35,969 nucleotides of DNA from JAFGCN01 sp964547015 (GTDB taxonomy: Archaea; Aenigmatarchaeota; Aenigmatarchaeia; QMZS01), in assembly GCA_964547015.1 (NCBI GenBank), contig CAZJKT010000012.1, forward strand, positions 1 to 35,969, in the 5' to 3' direction. The notes beneath the pieces are model-generated. The model made no database searches, was not told where the DNA came from, and worked only from the letters and a program-made list of their open reading frames with translations. Position 1 is the stretch's first letter. The number at the start of each line of letters is the position of its first letter. The position numbers were made by a program, and so were the translations under genes. This document shows, in pieces, positions 33,001 through 35,969 of the stretch.

Positions 33001-34892
33001 AATGTAAGGAATTAATGGCAGGAGCCGGGCTGAAGAAAATAAAAGCAAAGGACCTAAAGGCCGGGCAGAATTTCGCTGTCCCGCTGAATCTTGATTTGCC
33101 CGAAAAGGATGAGAATGAGCTTGACCTCACAGCCCTTTTAGGAAAAGAGGGGCGGCTTGTTATAAGGGGGGTTTCAGAGGAGATTAAAGAGGCAATTCCA
33201 AATATCCGGCAGTACGCAAAAAGCCGGGGGATAAATTATCACACATTTTTCAACTACTTCGTAAGAGACAGCTTTCCAATCCGTGTTTTTGACGGGGTTT
33301 GCAAGGAATTTGGGCTTAGCAGGCAGGGGCTCTTAAAAAAGGCAAGGCTCGGCTTTGAAAAGGAGAGGGTCTCAGTTCCGGCTGTGATGAAAATTGATGA
33401 GACCCTGCTATATCTAATTGGCTTCTATATAGCCGAAGGATATTCAAGGGCGGGGGAGAGGAACTATCAGGTGAGTTTTGCCGCAATTGAGCCTGAGAAC
33501 CGCAAAAGGATTAAGGAATATATCAAAAGCGTTTTTGGAATAGTGCCTTATGAGGCGAAAGAAAGCCTGACCGTTTCTGGAAAGATCCCTTATCTTCTAT
33601 TCAGCAGGCATTTTGCGCTCGGCTCAAACGCTCGCGACAAGTCGCTTGAATATTTTATGCTCTTCCCTAAAGAAAAAATTAAGCCGATTCTTCAGGGCTA
33701 CTTTGACGGGGACGGCTCAACAGACAATCTGCGGATTCGGTGCGCAAGCGCAAATGAGGGTTTGCTTGGGCAGATTGAGATTATGCTTATGCGGTTTGGG
33801 ATTTTCACTACGGCCTATTCCGAGGACAAAGCCCCCAAAAGGGGAAAGGTCGCGGAATTTTACCTGAAGCGCGGCAGAGCAGTTCCAAAAACCCGGCTTT
33901 ATTATCTTAGCATTCAGTCGTCTTTTGCAAAAAAATTCTGCAAGGAAATCGGATTTCGGCTTGAGAGAAAAAAGAACGCTCTCCAAAAGGCAACAGGGGC
34001 GCTCAAAGGGCGGGACACCTATGAGGTCAGAGAAGGGATGGTTCTTGACCCGATAACCGAGATTGGGGAGGTAAAGAATCGCGCTAAATACACCTATTGC
34101 CTGACTGTAACAAAAACCCATAACCTGTTTTCTAAATGGGTGGTCGGACAGTGCGACGGCGAAGAAAACGGAGTAATCCTCATGATAGACTGCCTGCTCA
34201 ACTTCTCAAAAGAATATATCCCCGAAAGGCGGGGCTCAATCTCTGACGCTCCCCTGACTATTTCAACTATCCTTGACCTTGGCGAGGTTGATGATGAGGT
34301 GTATGATATGGACATCGCCCCTCGCTATTCAAAGGAATTTTATGAAAAGACTAAGGAGAGGGTTTTCCCTTGGGAGGTTAAGGTTGAGCAGGTCGGCGAC
34401 CGCCTGGGCAAAAGCAATTGTTACGAGGGTCTGGGATACACCACAGAGAATTCCAACTTCAACCGCGGAGTCCACCTGACCACCTACAAAACCGCAGAGG
34501 ATATGGTGGAGAAAATCAGCCGCCAGCTCGGCCTTGCAGAAAAGCTCAATTGCGTTGATGAGATGTTTGTCGCGGAAAAAATACTCTCAAGCCATTTCCT
34601 AAAAGACATCAAGGGAAACTTTAGGACTTTCTTTCGCCAGACCTTCCGATGCACCGCCTGCCAGAATGTAATAAGAAGGCCGCCCCTTAACGGAAAATGC
34701 CCCAAATGCAGCGGGCCGATTGTTCTGACTGTCTCTGAAGGGACAATACTCAAGTACCTTGAGGCTTCTAAAAAAATAGCTGAAGATTACAAGCTTGAGC
34801 CCTATCTCTACAACCAGCTAACTCTACTTCAAAGCCAGATTAACAATGTATTCGGCAAAAAAGACAGGCAGTGCTCTTTGGCGGCTTTTTAG
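30099..34892 (+). CDS. polC: DNA polymerase D large subunit (DP2), intein-containing precursor
   Basis: PolD is the archaeal replicative polymerase; DP2 carries the two-barrel polymerase site and pairs with DP1. The 1597-aa precursor is interrupted by a 488-aa intein (residues 864-1351); the spliced DP2 would be 1109 aa, a normal length. N-terminal landmarks include YYAGPIRTAGGTAQ and the KH-like core. A zinc motif CPEH, then C, then RCG lies at about 642-656. A later zinc ribbon CTACQNV, then GKCPKC starts at 1518. The catalytic segment begins right after the intein: CDGEEN (1352-1357). The last residues QCSLAAF are PIP-like, for binding PCNA. DP1 is not in the window. The catalytic segment has Glu where other DP2 have Asp (see findings). 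Confidence 0.96.
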   Translation: MDAKEYFSKLGEQIDRAYGIANEARKKGKDVETKVECMPSADKNNRCIDILSTLYPEFSESREPILKRISELEEKYGIGADEVALEISKEISLGKFFKLKSLEEMIAAGLRFGCAFNTKGVVGAPLEGITNVKIDPSAKFLYVYYAGPIRTAGGTAQVFTLFIADHIRRALGLNKYHATKEEMERYYTELTDYLTYVTRKQYKPSEEEVNFLVSHVPICLSGEPTEQREVSRHKDCERAETTKIRGGMCLVYLDGLPLKAEKLLKKLKKYGEEMGLTESWMWLEDFIKIKKGKKGKAAEQTSKVHKFLQEVPAGRPVYAMPDIKGGFRLRYGRSRNMGSGCFGFHPATQGVLDSFPAVASQMKIEVPGKGCTVGVCDKIEPPIVRLKNGDVVRLLTLEEAKEAYQNIDKILFVGDMLVTYGDFFENGEKLIPTPYVEEVWLYDLEENIEAAKKAVGVESVEALLKNPDEIDAQTAIKLAEAGIPLHPKYLHFYDGMGPTEIAGLIRYLSSGERRDGHFVLKNDGNKALLEAAFIPHRLSVDKMLITLEDFEPLIKTFEGMGPEDVEKDEDSGYALVNKHSKFEIKEKATKYIGARMGRPEKSMLRKMKGSPQVLFPVGDAGGRMRNLAEVENLISEISHFACPEHGASVFPYCIRCGRHLQNPTRTKKNIYVRGLLNEAYQNLQEHRLEMIKGVRGVTSKRKVPEPIEKGILRAKHGLYVFRDGTIRFDMVNAPLTHFKPKEVGTNIEKLRELGYTKDIKGAELTDSEQVLELFPQDFLLSTYGEESAAEYFLSVAKFIDDLLTKYYGLEPFYKAERFEDLVGHLFLDIAPHTIAPVTCRLIGFTSNRCHYAHPYLFAATRRDCFLAEEKIPLLSGDRIKLVEIGKYFEAMAKKNGTQKADAFGTLMTWTDDKALTLKEGMIVPGRISALSKHKSEGRFLRIKTRSNREIIATETHNFFVYDGKTEGKCKELMAGAGLKKIKAKDLKAGQNFAVPLNLDLPEKDENELDLTALLGKEGRLVIRGVSEEIKEAIPNIRQYAKSRGINYHTFFNYFVRDSFPIRVFDGVCKEFGLSRQGLLKKARLGFEKERVSVPAVMKIDETLLYLIGFYIAEGYSRAGERNYQVSFAAIEPENRKRIKEYIKSVFGIVPYEAKESLTVSGKIPYLLFSRHFALGSNARDKSLEYFMLFPKEKIKPILQGYFDGDGSTDNLRIRCASANEGLLGQIEIMLMRFGIFTTAYSEDKAPKRGKVAEFYLKRGRAVPKTRLYYLSIQSSFAKKFCKEIGFRLERKKNALQKATGALKGRDTYEVREGMVLDPITEIGEVKNRAKYTYCLTVTKTHNLFSKWVVGQCDGEENGVILMIDCLLNFSKEYIPERRGSISDAPLTISTILDLGEVDDEVYDMDIAPRYSKEFYEKTKERVFPWEVKVEQVGDRLGKSNCYEGLGYTTENSNFNRGVHLTTYKTAEDMVEKISRQLGLAEKLNCVDEMFVAEKILSSHFLKDIKGNFRTFFRQTFRCTACQNVIRRPPLNGKCPKCSGPIVLTVSEGTILKYLEASKKIAEDYKLEPYLYNQLTLLQSQINNVFGKKDRQCSLAAF
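32688..34151 (+). mobile_element. intein with LAGLIDADG homing endonuclease in DP2
   Basis: Residues 864-1351 of the precursor (488 aa) form an intein. It starts with Cys (CFLAEEKIPLL) after extein RRD, and ends KWVVGQ before extein CDGEE. Block B has TETH (intein residues 90-93). Two dodecapeptides LIGFYIAEG (243-251) and LQGYFDGDG (335-343) carry the acidic residues of an active LAGLIDADG endonuclease. The C-terminal block reads CLTVTKTHNLFSKW. Instead of the usual His-Asn end, the last residue is Gln and the one before it is Gly. This matches the known atypical DP2 inteins of Pyrococcus, inserted at the same site. Confidence 0.93.
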
Positions 34893-34943
34893 CCAAGCCC
34901 GATTAGGGATAAACCGGCTACCGGCGGCAATCGCGAAATCCCT
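34883..34943 (+). terminator. stem-loops after DP2
   Basis: GGCT-TTTT-AGCC (34883-34894) overlaps the DP2 stop codon. Further down, AGGGAT (34905-34910) pairs with ATCCCT (34938-34943), which is followed by TTATTTT. The latter is the better terminator candidate. Confidence 0.4.
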
Positions 34944-34994
34944 TTATTTTCCACTATATTGCCATTTAGAGGTTATATTTGAGCTAAAACAAAG

Positions 34995-35005
34995 GTATAT
35001 ATATT
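34995..35005 (+). promoter_or_regulatory. TATA box of the acidic microprotein
   Basis: TATATATATT ends about 18-28 nt upstream of ATG 35023, with no Shine-Dalgarno in between: the spacing for a leaderless transcript. Confidence 0.45.
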
Positions 35006-35022
35006 TTCAGCTTTATTAAAAA

Positions 35023-35130
35023 ATGAGATTGTACACCTATCTTTCAGAAGACGAAGACTGGGAAGAGGAGCCTGAAGAGGACGAAGATTTCGAAGAAGAG
35101 GAGCCTGAAGAGGACGAAGAAAACTGGTAA
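35023..35130 (+). CDS. hyperacidic microprotein, 35 aa
   Basis: MRLYTYLSEDEDWEEEPEED begins a 35-residue peptide; 23 of its 35 residues are Asp or Glu. Two 11-residue units (EEEPEEDEDFE-like) repeat, with a 26-bp exact DNA repeat at 35062-35087 and 35095-35120. It has its own TATA box. Such acidic peptides mimic DNA or bind basic proteins, e.g. histones or ribosomal proteins; here it lies next to eS8. Function unknown, but the promoter spacing supports expression. Confidence 0.5.
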   Translation: MRLYTYLSEDEDWEEEPEEDEDFEEEEPEEDEENW

Positions 35131-35182
35131 ATTCCCGGCAAATATTTTTCATTCTTTTAGTGAACTTTTTTTGCTTGCAGTC

Positions 35183-35258
35183 TGCGGGAGCTATCCTTCT
35201 TTTGGCGAAAATGCTCTTAATTTCAGGATTGGGTTAGGATATTGCCCAAACTCCCGCA
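35183..35258. other. 76-nt inverted-repeat block, possible structured RNA
   Basis: TGCGGGAG (35183-35190) and CTCCCGCA (35251-35258) are a perfect 8-bp GC-rich pair in an AT-rich spacer. Inside, TATCC can pair with GGATA, or TTGGG with CCCAA. The 76-nt span suggests a tRNA, but there is no T-loop TTC or D/anticodon arm. It lies 55 nt upstream of eS8. Confidence 0.35.
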
Positions 35259-35312
35259 ACCATAGGGCTGTTTTTGCAAAGTCGGGAAATTAATTATTTA
35301 CTTAACCCTATT

Positions 35313-35675
35313 ATGGCATTCTGGCACTTGATTTCGAGGCGGACAAAAACCGGCGGCAGGTTCGTGAGGAGCCGCAAGAAGAGAAAGTTCGAGAGAGGCG
35401 GGTATTTTAGCCAGATTAAGCTTGGAGTCCAAAAAGTCGCAAAGATTCGGGTTAGGGGCGGCAATGAGAAGAAAAAGCTGCTTATGGGCGAATTTGCCAA
35501 TGTTGAGGGCAAAAAGCTCAAAATAACAGGATTTGTCGAAAACAAGTCAAACTTTCGATACAACAGGGCAAAAGTCATCACAAAAGGAGCGCTTTTAGAG
35601 ACTGAAAAGGGCCGGATAAGGGTAACAAGCCGGCCGGGCCAGGACGGCACGATTAATGGGGTTTTTGTCAAGTAG
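35313..35675 (+). CDS. rps8e: small ribosomal subunit protein eS8
   Basis: eS8 is an archaeal/eukaryotic 30S/40S protein. The start at 35313 (MAFWHLISRRTKTGGRFVRS) gives the family N-terminus; a further 13 upstream codons are open but not family-like. KRKFERGGYF, KLGVQKVAKIRVRGGNEKKK and the C-terminal VITKGALLETEKGRIRVTSR, then PGQDGTINGVFV complete the 120-aa protein. AT-rich sequence about 25 nt upstream is a promoter candidate. Confidence 0.95.
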   Translation: MAFWHLISRRTKTGGRFVRSRKKRKFERGGYFSQIKLGVQKVAKIRVRGGNEKKKLLMGEFANVEGKKLKITGFVENKSNFRYNRAKVITKGALLETEKGRIRVTSRPGQDGTINGVFVK

Positions 35676-35777
35676 AAGCCTATCCGAAATATTTGGAAAT
35701 GTCTAAGACAGGCATAATGAATAAACTATATATAACCCAACACACTAAACTAATCTTATTTAATTAAATATCAGATA

Positions 35778-35969
35778 ATGGTGGAAAAGGGTATGTGCTC
35801 TGTTTGCTGGCGGGTTGAAACCGTCTACAACTGCAAAGAATGCAACAGAAGCTTGTGCCTAAACTGCATTGACCTGCCGACAGGCTTTTGCAAAAGCTGC
35901 CTGCACAAAATCCAAAGTAAACCTCCCCCCAGCAAGCCGGGGGGCTTCAACTATCTTATAAATTCCTGC
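35778..35969 (+). CDS. partial zinc-finger protein, N-terminal 64 aa
   Basis: ATG at 35778 opens a frame with four CxxC pairs (CSVC, CKEC, CLNC, CKSC; residues 7-41), a compact double-zinc fold like archaeal B-box or RING-like fingers. It runs past the window's end without stop. After the fingers the coding sequence crosses a GC-rich hairpin (35925-35944), where it turns Pro/Gly-rich, so the frame after HKIQSK may be coding or may be disrupted. Confidence 0.65.
   Translation, partial: MVEKGMCSVCWRVETVYNCKECNRSLCLNCIDLPTGFCKSCLHKIQSKPPPSKPGGFNYLINSC
35925..35944. other. 6-bp GC stem-loop near the right edge
   Basis: CCCCCC (35925-35930) pairs with GGGGGG (35939-35944) around AGCAAGCC, flanked by AAACCT and CTTCAAC. 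Compact GC hairpins of this form lie at ends of IS200/IS605-type elements and at terminators; neither can be confirmed because the window ends here. Confidence 0.35.

Noticed and set aside
32410..34490. Several open frames inside the DP2 gene on both strands
   Set aside because: They are shadows of the long DP2 frame; no motifs or promoters.
35183..35258. tRNA gene
   Set aside because: Terminal stem is tRNA-sized, but there is no T-loop, D arm or anticodon arm.

Overview
The window is archaeal. It carries PCNA, a TATA-binding protein, deoxyhypusine synthase, ABCE1/RLI, Mre11 and Rad50, the large subunit of the archaeal-specific DNA polymerase D (interrupted by an intein), ribosomal proteins of archaeal/eukaryotic type (eS6, eS8, and uL18-uS5 in archaeal form), and SecF. 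Many genes have AT-rich TATA-like boxes about 15-30 nt before the start codon and little or no Shine-Dalgarno sequence, as in archaea with mostly leaderless mRNAs. Compact operons with 4-13 nt overlaps, many small membrane proteins and a large share of lineage-specific secreted proteins suggest a DPANN-type archaeon. The phylum (Diapherotrites, Micrarchaeota, Woesearchaeota or another) cannot be fixed from this sequence alone.

Layout. 1-4.2 kb: a partial gene, SecF, an unrecognised protein, PCNA, tRNA-Ala(GGC), a flavodoxin, and a divergent Cys-rich lipoprotein. 4.2-7.3 kb: a 49-aa membrane protein overlapping a secreted or anchored staphylococcal-nuclease-like enzyme, methionyl-tRNA synthetase, and an unrecognised protein. 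7.3-15.1 kb: an intergenic pair of imperfect repeats, Mre11, a protein with an exact 159-bp internal tandem duplication, uS5 and uL18, TBP, a small membrane protein, Rad50, and an unrecognised CxxC protein. 15.1-20.0 kb: a small membrane protein overlapping a PHP-domain phosphoesterase, an ASCH/DUF3850-like protein, an unrecognised gene, deoxyhypusine synthase followed by a 44-aa membrane peptide, and ABCE1.

20.1-29.95 kb is the most distinctive region. It has eight minus-strand genes for exported or membrane-anchored proteins, in two overlapping-gene operons plus one outlying gene. At least five have an N-terminus resembling an archaeal class III (prepilin) signal: K/R-G followed by a hydrophobic stretch. 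Each operon ends in a very large Cys-rich protein (790 and 888 aa). Only eS6 and a small cytoplasmic protein interrupt it on the plus strand. The genes read as components of a cell-surface or pseudopilus-like assembly, but no ATPase or polytopic platform protein of such a machine lies in the window. Directly upstream of the 29.95-kb operon promoter is a 10-bp-phased array of five TTGCCTA-type elements.

30.1-36 kb: the PolD large subunit with a 488-aa LAGLIDADG intein placed at the polymerase active site, a 35-aa almost purely acidic peptide with its own TATA box, a possible structured element, eS8, and a partial zinc-finger protein running off the end. PCNA, PolD (with a C-terminal PIP-like sequence), Mre11 and Rad50 form a replication/repair theme. 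MetRS, the tRNA, ribosomal proteins, DHS and ABCE1 form a translation theme.
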